A stretch of 64,000 nt of DNA, taken from contig CM038920.1 in assembly GCA_021904315.1 (NCBI GenBank), forward strand, positions 10,912,001 through 10,976,000, written 5' to 3'. The notes below the pieces were generated by a model, which was not told the origin of the DNA, did not search any database, and was given only the letters and a program-made list of their open reading frames with translations. The stretch is from Sphagnum magellanicum (Eukaryota; Streptophyta; Sphagnopsida; Sphagnales; Sphagnaceae). How positions within the stretch are numbered: position 1 is the first letter of the stretch; each line of letters starts with the position of its first letter. The translations under genes and the position numbers were made by a program. Positions 1 through 13,494 of the stretch are shown piece after piece.

Positions 1-1952
1 CTCGGGTCTACATTGTACAACACCTTAAAAGTGATAGTAGTATTCAGCATTACACTGGGCCATGCCTTACTAAGCAAGTGACTTGGTTCTACAACACCTT
101 AAATGCTTTAATGGTTAGTTCAAACTTGTAAGTAAAGACAACTATAAACCGTAATTTTATAAACAATGTTCACATATGAAAATTATTTTTTTGAAGTAGT
201 TGACATGTCTTGGTGATGTGGCATGTTAGCTATAAGTTACCAATAGTGAATATAATGAAATGGTAAGGTATCACATCATCAATAAAATCTTATGATTATG
301 TGCATTTTGGCACTATATGCTTCTTATAGTTTACCAATCCTAGTATAGGGTGCTAACTTACTACTCTACAACATGTAGAATCTTTCCTTTTCTTCCAGTC
401 TCTTTTCTCCCTTGTATCTTTTCTTTTGCCTTTCTTTTGTGTCTCTTTTGACTATTTTTCCGTTCATCAAACATGGTAGCACTAACCATTCCACTAAATC
501 ACACGCATTACACTACACTATTGTTGTTTCATCTCATCATGAATTTGCATACTGACAAGCTATTCCGTTTATGTAGCTTCACAATAATGCCCCACACAAA
601 CCAACAATATGTGGGAACAAGCTATGATGCTAGAAGAAAGGTGCAAGTGAGCAAGCAAAATCATAGGCACAGAGTGTAAGCTCTCATATGTGAGCAATTG
701 TCACAATTTGAGAGCTCTACAAATCTTTGGTTTCTTCTTCTTTTCTAATTCTTAAAAAAAAAATTCAGATTCTTTTCTTGATCATCTTTGAAAGTTGTAA
801 ATAGAACATGATATTTCTCATCTTGCATGACTAAAAGAAACTTTGCAACTTGACTATTGAGACAACAAGAAAAGCATAATGAGCAAAAAGAAATGGAAGG
901 AATTGAGAATGAGATGAGGAGATGATGCTTACTGCATGATGATAACACACCAATCTTGAACATTTTTAGGGTACTAGTGACTCCTATAAGGCTAGCTTTA
1001 CCTTATGACCTTTTAATGTGTCATTTGTGAACTATGTAAATGTCCCAATGATAGCTACTGCCATTTAATCTGATAATAACCCAAATTAACCTATTTTTTA
1101 ACTTTTCTTTTTTTTAAACCCCTAAATGTGAACTACCCTTAAGTAGCTTGGATCTTATGAACAAAAATAGCTATTATTCAAGCACATTTATATAATATAC
1201 CTAACTAAGTAGAACCAAGATTATATAATATATTTCATTTTAAGTTGATTTCTTTGATAATTAATAAGTTGAAGGATTTATGTTATTTTCTTTATGTTAG
1301 GATTTTTGGTTTGTTATGTGTGCACATGAATCATTTTTTTTCAAGAAAACCATGTTGGATATTTTAATGTTTTATTTTAAAAGTTGGAAACTTAAAAGTG
1401 AAGAAACCCAAGGAAACCAAAAAAAAAAAATTGATTAAACCTCAAATGATAACCTTTATTTTGTTTCCTTGACATGTGGGCTTAGGTGGTATTGGAAAGG
1501 TCAAAGATGTGGGCCCAAATATAGAAAGTGTGGATTCGTTTTCAACAAGATTAGATCATTTTCATTTGTGACCCACAAATATTCTTGTTTCATCCACAAG
1601 GATTTGAAGATGTGACATATCCACAAATATTATTCAAATTATTCTACTTATTCTCCTAATTCTTATCCTTTATAAAATCCAAGGAACACAATGAATATTT
1701 GTTGCCCAAATTTATCATGTGAATGAATTTTGTGGCCAAATAGCAATTGATCTTAATCAATGGGTTTTTTTATTTATTATGAAATATTGACACAAAGTAT
1801 GTTATTATTTGTTCGAATAAGCCACCAAGTGGCCTTGCTTTCAAGTGATGGTTGGGATCCATTTCACCAAGCAACTCCATCCCCACCATTACCTGAAGTC
1901 TAAAAGGTTTATCACTAGTTAAATTTTTTAAATTTTGGTTGGTAACTTTACA
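1..1952. other. AT-rich spacer, no gene recognised
   Basis: Non-coding AT-rich sequence. Only short chance frames are present, such as 68 codons at 473-679, with no family motif and no neighbouring coding signal. Poly-A and poly-T runs are frequent. I see no tRNA, no retrotransposon domain and no clear repeat boundary. Confidence 0.6.
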
Positions 1953-2165
1953 TGGCTAAGGTGAAGCCAACACCTAGGGTAGGCAACCTACGGTATGCTT
2001 TCATGAATGAGGCCGTTTACTAACCATATTCAAGAAATGTTCCAATTTGGACTTAGAGACCTTAATATAGTCTTAAGATAACATATTTACTGTGCTTAGA
2101 AATAACGTACACAAAATTCAAGATGTTTACAGCGGTACTACTGTAGGTGTTGGTTCACCCAAGCC
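1953..2165. mobile_element. Mutator-like MITE, copy 1 (213 bp)
   Basis: The left end reads GGCTAAGGTGAAGCCAACACC and the right end, read in reverse complement, GGCTTGGGTGAACCAACACC, giving terminal inverted repeats of about 20 bp. The flanks are aactttaca (1944-1952) and aactttata (2166-2174), an 8-of-9 match. A 9-bp duplication fits Mutator-like elements. There is no coding capacity. A second copy of the same length lies split around the gypsy element at 28779-28810 and 36398-36580. Internal homology includes AATTTGGACTTAGA and GTAGGTGTTGGTTCACCCAAG. The family assignment rests on duplication length and is inference. Confidence 0.72.
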
Positions 2166-2174
2166 AACTTTATA

Positions 2175-5100
2175 TTCGCACTAGTTGCTTCTCTTGCTTT
2201 CTTCATTGAATGGCCAATTCAAGCTTCCCACATATTAAAAAATTGGTGATTATTTTAAGTGCCAATCTATCTGTGAAGGAAGGTAGTTTGTTTGTTTTGT
2301 TTTGTTTTGTACTGATGAGAACCGCTGAACCAAGATGTTTCAAATCACATTCTTGGTCTCTTTGGAAAGCTCTTGAGGAGGAGGGGTGCATTGGCTTGGT
2401 TCATGAGGTTTGGACTTGCCGTGCAAAAGTTCTTGAATATTCAATGATTTTTTCACTGAAAATTAAATTAAATCGTAGCTGAAATTTTCGAAGGAATTGG
2501 AATGTGCCTTTCGTGCTGTTGGAAAGATCTTGATGAGCAGGATTTAATGGAATTTATTTGGTAAGATTTGGATTCAGAATGTGGGAGATATTGATTTTTA
2601 AGTGATTTCTGCCACTGAAAATTTAAATAAATTCCAAAAAACCAGGTTTTGAAAGGAAAATTCAGTTGAGGACGTGATAACACTTGGACCAACAGCACAG
2701 GCCACACCAGTTATGAAGAGATCATAGAGATTAGTCCATGTGATTATAGTTTTGATTGTAAAATAATAAATAGTGGGTTAAGTAATGAATTAATTTGTGC
2801 CAAATTCCATCATTGTGTTCATGGTTTTGTTCATGCTTTTAAATTGGGGGCCTCATCATTTATCACCTTATTTTTAGAGTACAAGGTACTTCAAGATTGA
2901 TCATTGACGGCATTACAATAGTGGTGCAATATGGATGTTCTTCCCATGACACAGCATGCAAATTCAACATGTTGCAGTCTATGGATTAAAACCCATGTAA
3001 ATATATGCACAAGTGTTTGAACACTGAATCTACATTGTGGGTGATTGGAAACTTATGGTTTTGGGGGAATTCATGTTTTCATTTGCATTGTTTCTATGGT
3101 GAGGGCTTGTGTTGACACACCAAGCTAGAATTGTCAAGGGGTATTGAAGGTTTTAAAAAATCTATTAATTTTCAATTTCATAACAAAATACGAACCCATG
3201 ACATATTTCTTAGCTCACACAAAGATAGAAGGTGTGGGAGCTTTGATATTATGGGATTAAGATAAATTCATAAACTTGAGTCCAAGATGAAATCAATTTG
3301 CACAATTTTTTAAAATTGCAATCATTGTGAATTGGAATCAAAATGGTGCATGATTAAACCACAAGCAACCTAGGTCACAATAGACAACAATATTTTGGAC
3401 TTTAGGATGAGTTGACCACTCTCTTACTTATAATATATTTTATCATTAGTGACAAGAATTACATCAAAGTGGTAAAAATTCTAACGACTCCATAATAAGA
3501 ATTCCAATGATTCTCAATTTTTCCTATTATAAATATTACAATTTTGCATGTTCATACTTCCTATATACAAATTGGTGAATGCACACTATGGTGGTTCACT
3601 TTTTGAATCATAATGCCCATTTTTGTAGAATGTCTTTTCTTTGAACACATATAACAAATAATAAAACTTATCAAATTTTGAAATTTATTCTACATTAACA
3701 ACTTGGTTATGAAAATACCTTTATAATTATTTTTCAATAAAAGTGCACCCACTTTTCACAATGGACTTTTGAAATACAAAATTATGGACTGGTTAATAGA
3801 TTGGAATGGTAGGAAATAAAAAGGTTCATATTGAATTATATTTCAAATTATTTGTAGGGATTCAATATATGGTGTAACATGAAATAATAAAATTTTATGT
3901 GAAAATCTTTTCTCAAAAATCATAATCAAATTTTAATTAGGGATTTTTAATTAAATGGTCAAAATTGAACCATATTTTCATAAGTCCCTAACATAGTTGT
4001 TCTTTTATCAAAAGTTTTTTAAAGGTGTATATATTTGTAATATGTAGGTGGGCTCCTATTAATATGGACTTTATTGTTTTTGATAAATGGACTTTATTAC
4101 CATTGAACCCATGGTACTAGAAATTTTCAAAAATTTAACACTATAAAATGAACTTTTGTGAACAATTGTCTTTTCAAAAAATGAGCCACCTTAAAGTACA
4201 TCACCCAAATTCTAACTAAAGATATTTTAAAAACAAAGTTGTATTTCTCAAAGAAACCTTTTTCAACACCATACCACATGCTCCAATCAAAGGTCATTTG
4301 ACCATTGTTTACTAGGTTTTGGTGGTCAAAAGTCAAGTTACCCTTTTACTCATGGCCATTCTTTTGATCATTTAACTTGTGTTTCAAATATCCAAATGTA
4401 AAATGCAATCTCACTTTTGATATATAATTTCCAAGACCTTTCCAATGGTTTAAAGAAGGCCCAATTTGGATAACGTGCTTGAGTCCAAAGACACTTTCTC
4501 AACCCAATCCATTTTGTCATGCCTTAATATTAATCAATCTTGAGCTCAAGGCTAGCTTAGAAATTTGATGTGAAATTTAACTTGTTAACATGTTTGGTGG
4601 GTCAATACTTGCTTGAATTATTATTATTAATTTCTTAGCTCTAATGTTAATAGTGCAATTAATTTGAAAAAATCAAACTCTAATGTCCAAGAATTTGCAT
4701 AATGTCTACAATCGACCATTATAGAAGTGCAAAGGTTGACCAAATCTCATTGTGAAGTTGATTAACCCAAATTGTGCACCAACTACGACTATTGATGTGT
4801 TGCACAATATTACTTTTATTTTGTTAAATTATAATCTACATTGGGAATATCCAAACAATGCAATTATAATTGACATCTTAAGGGTAGAGAGAAAATTTGT
4901 CACATTGGTGATGATACAATGAACTTATAATGATACTCAAATTGATATCAATACTTTAGATGACAACCCTAATCATGCTCAAAAAGTGGAGAGGACTTCA
5001 TATGCTTAACCTTGAAGAATCCAAGAATCTTAGGCTACCAAGCATGCACAAGTGGAAATGCACATACATAGCAATGGTCTATTTCAATTTTGTGAAGTGT

Positions 5101-8100
5101 CAAACCTATTCGGGAATTTTGGGCAAGGATAACATTCTTGCACCCAAATGGGACATTGTAAAAAACATTCACAGATGAATACAAAAGGTTGTTTGGAACA
5201 TGTTGGGGGGAATAAAAAAAGACCAATGGTACGTGTCCAAGAATTACAAACATTTTGCTAATGGGTGTAAGCATGGTAAATTGTACATACTTTTTACCTT
5301 GTCAAGGCTAGATGAAAGTAAGCATAAAATAGCAATAAAAACCCATGAAAAATGTGGTTTACATTGAATTTTTTAATTAAAAATATACATAAAAACATAC
5401 TTATTCATTGTTGTGCATTGATTTTCAACTTTCAAATTGTTTCAATTAGTTTTTCGTTTATTTGTTTGAAATGCAAATAAGTTCAAACTCTATTTTGTGT
5501 AGTGAAAAACTCTTGTAATAGGGTCCAAACACAATAAAAGGAGCCACTTGAAGCACGTACTTTGTCCTTTCTAAGGACTACATTTGACACATGGTGTTCT
5601 TGCATTAGTTTAAAAACTAAATCTAATAATTTTTCATACAATTTTTTTAATTGCATATCAATATTTAGACCACATATGACACATTATAATTAAAATAGGA
5701 AATTTTTGCATCACACCCTACATTGCAATCAAACTTACAATTATTTTTTAAACCATGATCATAAATTTTGAATTTTATTAATTGTTAAGGACATAGAACA
5801 TCAAAATCCAATATGGAATTAACACATAAAATTTTTAAACATTTTTTAATTGTTCAACACATGTGGCTTTATTGTATGAAGTATATTAGAACTTACAACA
5901 AATTTGAAAACATTTGGTGAAGGTTTGAGTAATAAAAAACACATTTAAATTTTAAAATGTGCGAAAAAACACTAGTCAACAAGTGTTTTTTGTATGTAAA
6001 AGGACTCTTCCAACATAATGAAATGACACCAAATTCATGGGATCCCAACTTCATGAATAAATAATCATAATTCCACAAGATGGATAAAGAATTCATTGAA
6101 TATAATTAATGGCGGTCCTTCAAAGTAGTGCAAATATAGTTTTTCATTGCAGTCAACAAGTGTTTTGGCTCCTTTCATTGTGACTGCACCCAATAAAGGT
6201 GTGGGATGGTTTATAATTATATTTCCACCCATTTTTATGCTACTTGTTTGGTTTTATATGCATGATACAGGGTAAATTTAGAAACACTCATTTTTTTGTA
6301 TACTAATGAACATATTTATTATTCAAGGTGGTATGCCAAAGGAAGTTACTTCCACTTTTTCCAAATGAAATAGAATAGAATAGAAGGTGCAACTTATTAA
6401 AAAACCAGTAAATTTTACTTAAATGTAAATAAGGTGCTCACAATTGGATTATGAAAATATACTTAAAGTACTTTCGATTTTAATAAAATGTCCCCTTAAA
6501 ATTTTAATACTCCATAGCATACCAAAAGATATTTTAGATTTTCCGTAAAACATACAAAAAATGATTTCCCCTAAACACCATATCATAACAAGTTGTTAAT
6601 ATTAAAGGAGAACAAGCTAGGAAGCAACAACAATTTTCCATTGTATTCCGCCTTTTACAACAAAGCCAACCAATGAAAAAGTATAACGCTTAAAGTGATC
6701 AAACATAACTTCAAAGTTGTAATCATTTGGTGCAAAGTTTGTTTTCTTGGTTATTTGTTAGCTTTTATGTCATTTTAGAAATGGGAATGTTAGTTGGATT
6801 TTGACATGCAAGCCAATTCTTTGTAAATAGAGTTTCAATCTTTCATGGAACTTGAACCAAGGTTGTTTGATAACTATACAAATGTAATGCTACCCAAAAC
6901 GTGAAGGAATACATTTCTTGATAAGGCTTTGTTTAAAAGTTGTTTATGTTTACCATGATTTGGAATCTTTGAGATTCCTTGGTTTGAATCTCATGTGATG
7001 TGGTTGTATGACTATAGGTCCATTGAATGAACTCAGTTATCCAAACACGAAGTCACTTTCCAATTGTTTCACTCATTGAGAACATGCTATAGTCTCTTCA
7101 TGTAAATATTTTTCACACTCTCCTATACAAAGTGGCACTTCAAGTTTGTGAAGCTTGCCAAAATCATGCAAATCAAGGGTTTGAAGATCTTTTGCAACAT
7201 CAAGATGGTGTATAAGCATGCTTAGCCTCGCCATTTGCATGATGAACAAGTATTGCATTCTTCTTATGAGGATGCAACAAGACAATTTGAAGGAAAAGCT
7301 TGTGAACACCAACTTTGATCACCTTACTAACATTCATATATTGATTGGATTAAGGTAATTATTGTTGATGTTGAAGTCTATGCATTCACTAATGCAATTT
7401 GCTTAGAAAAGGGGCATGTCAATATTTTGCAACTATCTACTACATGAAAACAACATGTTCAACCTTTGACCATGATGTGTTCTAGGATTACAAAGCATTA
7501 GTTGGCATGCTAATTGATGCAATTCCCTTGCATTGGGTGAATGACCCCTTGAACTTGGACATTGAAGGAGTTGAAGTACCTTTCATTCACACTAAGTGGA
7601 AAAATCATCTATGCAATGTATCAAAACCCAATAATTACTACAAGTTTGATGGTTACATGTGAAGTATTTGTAACAATTGTGGATGAAGTGAAGGTGATGA
7701 ATACAAGTAAGTATTTTATTTCTAATGGTTTTCTTTTCATGTGCTTTTGTTTTTGCATTTGCTTATTGCTAATTATCTTTATGTAATGTGACTAATGCAA
7801 AGGCACCACAAAATCTTTAATTTCCAACTTCTACTTTCATGGATGCATTGGGAATGGTTTACCTTGATCATATTGGCAAGATTTAGAGGTAGATGAAAAA
7901 AAATTATACAATACTTACTAGTGATTATAGGGCATTATGGTCATATGTCACTCTTGAAGACTAAGGAATAATTGAACATAAAGTTGGATCCCATGTTATT
8001 AATCACAAAATTTAACATGTAAACCATTTGCATATTCAAACTTTCTATGTACTTTAAAACAAAGACTATGGGTTTATTCATGGTTAAGGTACATAAAAGG

Positions 8101-10380
8101 ACTACCTAATAAAGAAAAAACTAATTTCAATTTTTATAACATTTATCACATTGTAATTATTGTGGATTTTTCTATGCCCATAATTATAATGATGCCATGC
8201 TAAATTAATATAAATATCCAATAATAAATTGGATACATAAATACCAACATAAACGTCCTTTTAAATAAGTAAAGTTTTTTTTAAATTATAAGTTTATGTT
8301 TAAAAATCAAAAGGAATGCATTAAGTAATGCAATTGACTTCAAAAATATTCGATGGATAAACAATGTTTTCATCTATGTTCAACAAATTATAGTCTTTGG
8401 ATAAATTTGATTAGATTATACACCATGCAATTTTTTTGAAGACTATACAAATCATTCCAAAGGGTTGCAAGAAAAGGATTAACTTTTATGTTGGCCATTT
8501 GGTTGGTTTTTTGTATTCATTGCACTTAGAATTTATAGCCCCAAGTGTATATCACATATGTTAGACTTTATTATGCAAAAAAAAAAGAGTCTTTACTTGT
8601 CTATAGAAGCTTATTTAACATTTTTTGCAACTTTGGTTTTGAACCAAAATATTGATGTGCAAATACATACACACGTCACAAGTAGATTGTGAAAAAAAAA
8701 ATTAGAATCTTTTGTCCAAAAAGTAGTACCCCAATTGCGAATAAACCCTTGTGCAAAAGTTGTTTTGACATAAATCCCCTTACATAATTTGATATTTGCA
8801 AGTTAAAATGTCCATAAATGATGTTTTTTTTTTACACCCTTTATGAATTGGAATGTGTTTCGTGTCAATTTTTTTTTTTTAAATTTCTAAAAAAAGACTC
8901 ATTCGTATGATTCTTAGATAATTTAGTGTGATACAAAAATGGAATAAGTTAAAACCAAAAGTTTTACATCAAATGGGGAACTTTTAAATACCAACAAGAC
9001 TTTGCAATGTCAATAAATGTTTTATAAAAGTTGGAAATGACAAACTTGTTATAATCTTGGTTTTTAATGAAATGAAAAAAATTCTTTCCAAAATCATAAA
9101 TGTGGTTTTTAATTCACGATAAGGTTTGCTAATCAATTTCAACATCATTTGAAAGTTTTATGAACTTTTAATGATAGCAAAAATTAATGGAAATGGCAAA
9201 GTCCTTCATTCCATGATTATGTCAGATTTTAAAAATTTTGTTCACAAATATTGTCACCTAGGTTATGTGTATATATTTATATTAATGCTAACCAATTCAT
9301 AATGTTTGGTTTATTTATGCTAGTTTTGTATGGAAATTTTCAAATCCTCCGATATTAGTATTAAATTGGTATGGGAAAAAAAAACCCTAAATATCAAGAC
9401 CAAGTTAGTATGAAATTTTTTATATGTAACAAAATTGTCAATATTAAGATTAGGTTAGTATGTCAAACAATTGATACCATACCAAGAATCCTATCAATCT
9501 CCAAAATAAATTTTGAATTCTCAAGCTTTGGATATCATTTAAATATATAAATGCCAACCACTGCATGTTCATTAAAATCCATATGCATTCCTCATTAAAA
9601 TGTTACCATTAAAGGTTAATGCCTGGTAAGGTGGCTCACTTATGGAGTCATATTCATATTTCTATAGGTTATTTTTTGTTTAAATGGATGTGATGATAAA
9701 TGTATGTTTCAATTTGTTAATTGACAATTGATTTTAAATTCATAACTTGATTATGAAAGTAAAAGTATAATTTTTTTTTGAAAATGTTACCTCTATTGTT
9801 AATAATGAACTTTTGAAGGGACAATGTATGGATTGGTTTCCTGACTACAATGGTATAACATCTATGTATTCATAGTAAATTTCAATTTAATTGATTTTTA
9901 GTGACTAAATATAAGTTGAAGAATGGAATAAATAACATATATATGAAACAATGTTTTTGAAAACCTTAACAAATTTTTTTATGAAATTTTAAATGGTTTA
10001 AATTTGACCTTATTTTCATAAGTCCTTATGAATTACAAATTATTTTTTATTTTAATTTTTTGTTCTAAGAATGTTTGATTATGAAATATCTAAAAGGGCC
10101 ATTATTCATATGGACTTTATAAAACATTTTTCCAACCATTATGAGTTTTTAAAAATTGCATCCATCAAAACAACTAACATCATCATCATTTTTTTAAAGT
10201 TTAAAAATAGAATACGAATATTTGTGCCTAACCCAAAATCCTTACCTAACCTTTGTATGAATCCAAATAGATCCATAGTCAAAATATTTTCACGTGTAGG
10301 GCATTTTTTATTTATCATATCTACTCATCTTTCTACCTTAGGCCATAATTAATATTGTTTATACATTTGATCTATTATGA
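2175..10380. other. Long AT-rich spacer with decayed repeats
   Basis: About 8 kb without a recognisable gene. Frames up to 93 codons occur (for example 7073-7312 minus, 7562-7786 plus, 10071-10352 plus), but none shows a domain motif or a composition unlike the surroundings. Around 5540-5620 a segment (GGAGCCACTTG, then CTAAGGACTACATTTGACACATG) resembles the insert at 46130-46759, so part of this spacer is old transposon sequence. Confidence 0.5.
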
Positions 10381-10424
10381 CTAATTTTGGTGCCATAGGC
10401 GCTATTTCAAAAATTCCTACCATA

Positions 10425-11060
10425 AGCAGTGTTTTTGTTTCAGCAAATTTCCACAGTTTGGCAAGAAAAAAAGAGAAACTTTGAAAGGCACAAAGGGTTT
10501 TTTTGGTAAAAAATGGACCCAAGTTGCCACATTATAAAAAACAAATCCAAAGATCCACGTACTTGACAAATTTGGAAAAAAAACACTGCTCAGTGCTCAT
10601 AAGTAAGGACCTTACTTATTTAATGTAAGTATATAATAGGTAGAGACGTATTACGTAGTAATAATCTGTAGCAAAAATACCGGCTGCCAATATTGTTGAT
10701 TTTTCTTCTTAAAGGATTAAAATAGCAGCAGGAAATCCATAAAGGCTAGAGAGCAGTGTTTTTTTTTTTTTTTTTGGCAAATTTTCGCAACTCCGCAAAA
10801 ACAAAATCAGAAAATGAAAAAGAACAGAAAAGTTTTCCACCATTTTTTGAAACAGAAATAAATTAAGTTAGCCACATCTAGACCTAGGCACGTCCTGGGT
10901 CGCCACTTGTAGCAACACTTCTGTAAATATGCTGCAGCCCACCTAGGACAGTCGCCATTTAACGCTAATTAATTAACTAATGCTGGGGATCCTCGCCAGT
11001 GGACCTACTTGAGGAATTTGAAGAGAAAAACCCTGATAATGAAAAAGCCCCCAAAAGGCC
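10425..11060. repeat. Dispersed repeat, copy A (LTR-like)
   Basis: The stretch 10867-11040 aligns by eye with 63723-63885. Shared blocks are GCCACATCTA, GACAGTCGCCATTTAA, GCTAATTAA, GGGATCCT-GCCAGTGGACC, TTGAGGAATTTGA and AAAACCCT. Upstream, two similar stretches beginning AGCAGTGTTTTT, at about 10429 and 10752, suggest an internal duplication. There is no protein motif. It resembles a retrotransposon terminal region, but I could not place both ends. Confidence 0.5.
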
Positions 11061-11539
11061 AACAAAGCCTTTACCTTAGAGCATAAGCCCAAAAAGAAGA
11101 AATAGAGATTTGAAAGCCAGTTGTCCTCAGGTAACATCTTGTTTGAACTTTGTACTTTCTCCAAGCCATTGCAATATTGTTTAAAGAGATGTCATACAAT
11201 AACAATTGAAATGAAAACAAAAAGGAAAAATAGGCGGCGAAGCAAACTAAAGCAAAAGAAAAATTTGAACACTAGTCCTTGTAGCAATACAACAAACAAA
11301 TACACATTGGATGATGGTTTTGAGTTTGTTGGTGAGTCCATAGTCCATAGAGAGTGGAAGTTGTGCTCAAACAAGGGAGGTACACATTTTTTTTTAAATT
11401 TTAAATTTTGTATTTTGTATTTATAAGGTATTTGGAAGAAGAAGATGATGCTCAATTGCTGCACAGAGTTCTTGCGCTAATTTGTTTAGTTTTAGTAAAA
11501 TTATTTTTGAATTATTTTTTTGTAGCATTATGAGGAGCT

Positions 11540-12000
11540 CATTAACTATTAGTTAGTTTAATTATTAACCATAATTCTTGATTAGAATTTAGATTTATCA
11601 AGTAATTCATTGAATATTAATTAAATATTAATAAATATTTGATTTATTGATTCTGAATTTATGAACTAAATAAGAAATTAATTCAATTAATCACAATAAT
11701 AACTAGATAATTGAATTTGTGAAATATGTTTATAATCTACATAAATATTAATTAACTAATACTTATTATCTATTTACAATAACTCTTGATTAGTAGATAC
11801 AAATTATCAGATAATTAACTGAATATTAATTAAGTATTAATTAATTACTAATTGAATTTTTGAAATTTTAATTAATTTTTTGTAAGCTAAATAATTTCTT
11901 TTTAATTAACTATTTTTTATTTACCATAAGTCTTGATTAGTAAATATTAATGATCAGATAATTTAATGAAAAACGAACTAGTTGGTAATTAACTTATTCA
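11540..12000. repeat. Degenerate AT-rich tandem repeat, about three units
   Basis: The block TCTTGATTAG followed by an AT-rich stretch with ATTAATTAA recurs at about 11576, 11784 and 11931. Each copy is preceded by a TTAACTA-type block and followed by ATCA-(A/G)-(G/A)-TAAT. Spacings are 208 and 147 bp, so units have been lost or gained. Base composition is extreme even for this window and continues to about 12.3 kb. A matrix-attachment role is possible but nothing here shows it. Confidence 0.5.
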
Positions 12001-12351
12001 TTAGTTATTTATAATTTGTAGCTTGAGTAGTTGTTTGAAATGAAAAAAATATTAAAAAATCAGATAATACTGAAATTATATATTAAAATATTTAATTGGT
12101 TAAATAATCAGATTAAATTATGATTTAAAATTTTAAAAATTTTATTAATTATTTGGTATTAAAGTATTAAATAATGAATCAATATTTTAATTAATTATTT
12201 ATTATTCTATAGTTTACATTATTTAGTCAAAAATTTGAAAGTATTATTTTATGACTAATGAATGTTGGTTTGACATTAAGATTTTGTCATCATAATATGA
12301 TGTTGCCACTAGAATTTAATTATACATTAAGATAAACATGGTATATTCATA

Positions 12352-12525
12352 GATAAGGCCTCAATCTTGGGAGAAACAATTCTATACTTAAGGCACCTGG
12401 AGTCCAAGATGCGAGAGCTGAAACAGATGGGAGACTTATATTCAGATGATGACAACACAATGTTTAGCTTTTGTGCTCAGGATGCCAAGAAAAAAACTTG
12501 TTCAGATTTGTGGAACAAGTGTTAG
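12352..12525 (+). pseudogene. bHLH transcription factor exon remnant (helix 2 and C-terminal linker)
   Basis: From 12352 the plus strand reads DKASILGETILYLRHLES, then KMRELKQMGDLYSDDD, 57 codons to a TAG at 12523. DKASILGETI.YL..L is the characteristic loop and helix-2 sequence of plant bHLH factors, where helix 2 makes the dimer interface. An AG just before it (12351-12352) could be a splice acceptor, and many plant bHLH genes have an intron at this point. The basic region and helix 1 are not visible upstream; the preceding 800 bp are AT-rich repeat. It is either an isolated exon with a distant partner or a captured fragment. It lies about 260 bp outside the transposon motif array that starts at 12793. 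Confidence 0.65.
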
Positions 12526-12784
12526 ATATAGACAGCGTGTAACTAGAGTATATCAGAAAGCTCTCAAGCGTGCAGAGGTTAGATCTCGCCTTTCTCCACT
12601 CTGTAGTCAGCATGTCAGAATCTACACCTTTTACCTCCTTTCTAATATCCTTCTCTTTGTGGTCTTGCTCAGTCTGTTGCTTGAACATGTCGCTGCTCAA
12701 GCTGGACAAGCTTGCTGACCTGCACCAAAAGATGAAGTAGCTGTTTACTTTGTTGTTCAAGATTGGTGACTTGTTGCAGGAGGG

Positions 12785-13370
12785 TAAACATGCCCATCAC
12801 CAAAACACTGCCTGGTAACCAAAAAGGCCATATAGTATATTTGGGTTCTGAGAAGGAGACATCCACTTCTGGGTCAGCATTATGGTTGTCACTTATCACC
12901 AAACGCCCGTAGAAGGTGAAATTGTGTTTGGCATAGGTGAAATTGTTTTCAACAATTAAAAAATCATGTTCGGTTATAGAGAGAAACTCAAATATAAATG
13001 TGATTTTTTTGGCCACTTTAGAATGTGGTAGTGTTTGGTGACGGGCATTGGAGCAACCCCGAGTGGGAGCAAAAGCTTGTGACATTATGCAAGGGGGGTA
13101 GCATTGAGCTCATTTTACTGTTGGATGATGGGAATGTTCTAAGTCAATTTTCTCATTTTTGTGTTTGGGGTGGATTAAACTAAGTTTGGTGACGGATAAT
13201 TTGATCAACACAAAAACCACATGAACATGTTTATTAATCCACAAAGGAGGATGGGGAGATTATTATTCTTTTGTGTTTGCTTATGGGAGACAGTTAGCAC
13301 AGTTTTGCCAAATGCCTATGTTTGGTATGTAACACCAAGTGTTTGGTGATAGGGGTCCATGGGCGCAGTA
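12785..13370. repeat. Left end array of the DDE transposon pair (five GTTTGGTGATRGG-type motifs)
   Basis: The motif CCYATCACCAAAC or its complement GTTTGGTGAYRGG occurs at about 12793, 12894, 13033, 13184 and 13341. The first two face one way and the last three the other. The same motif occurs five times in mirror-image order at 20672-21172. Arrays like this near transposon ends are often transposase-binding sites; that function is inferred here. Confidence 0.6.
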
Positions 13371-13494
13371 ATCAGCACACATTTAACCATAGATGCCAAA
13401 ACCTTAAATTGTAACAAAGCCCCAAGGTTTCCCCTCAATTTTTAGCACTTTGTATTCCTGCCAAAAATCCAAGGAACATCAGCAACAACTTCAT

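Noticed and set aside
7073-7786. Frames considered as a transposase remnant
   Set aside because: No catalytic motif, no inverted ends and no homology to the other elements in the window.
11121-11426. 101-codon plus-strand frame with KTKRKNRRRSKLKQKK, considered as a bHLH basic region upstream of 12352
   Set aside because: It lacks the H-E-R pattern and helix 1 of bHLH proteins, and the downstream sequence does not continue the domain.
12669-13085. 138-codon minus-strand frame with a coiled-coil-like segment (LEQQSKQLLHLLVQVSKLVQ)
   Set aside because: Most of it lies over the transposon end array and no family is recognised. The 12670-12780 part may be a coding scrap but is not supported enough to call.
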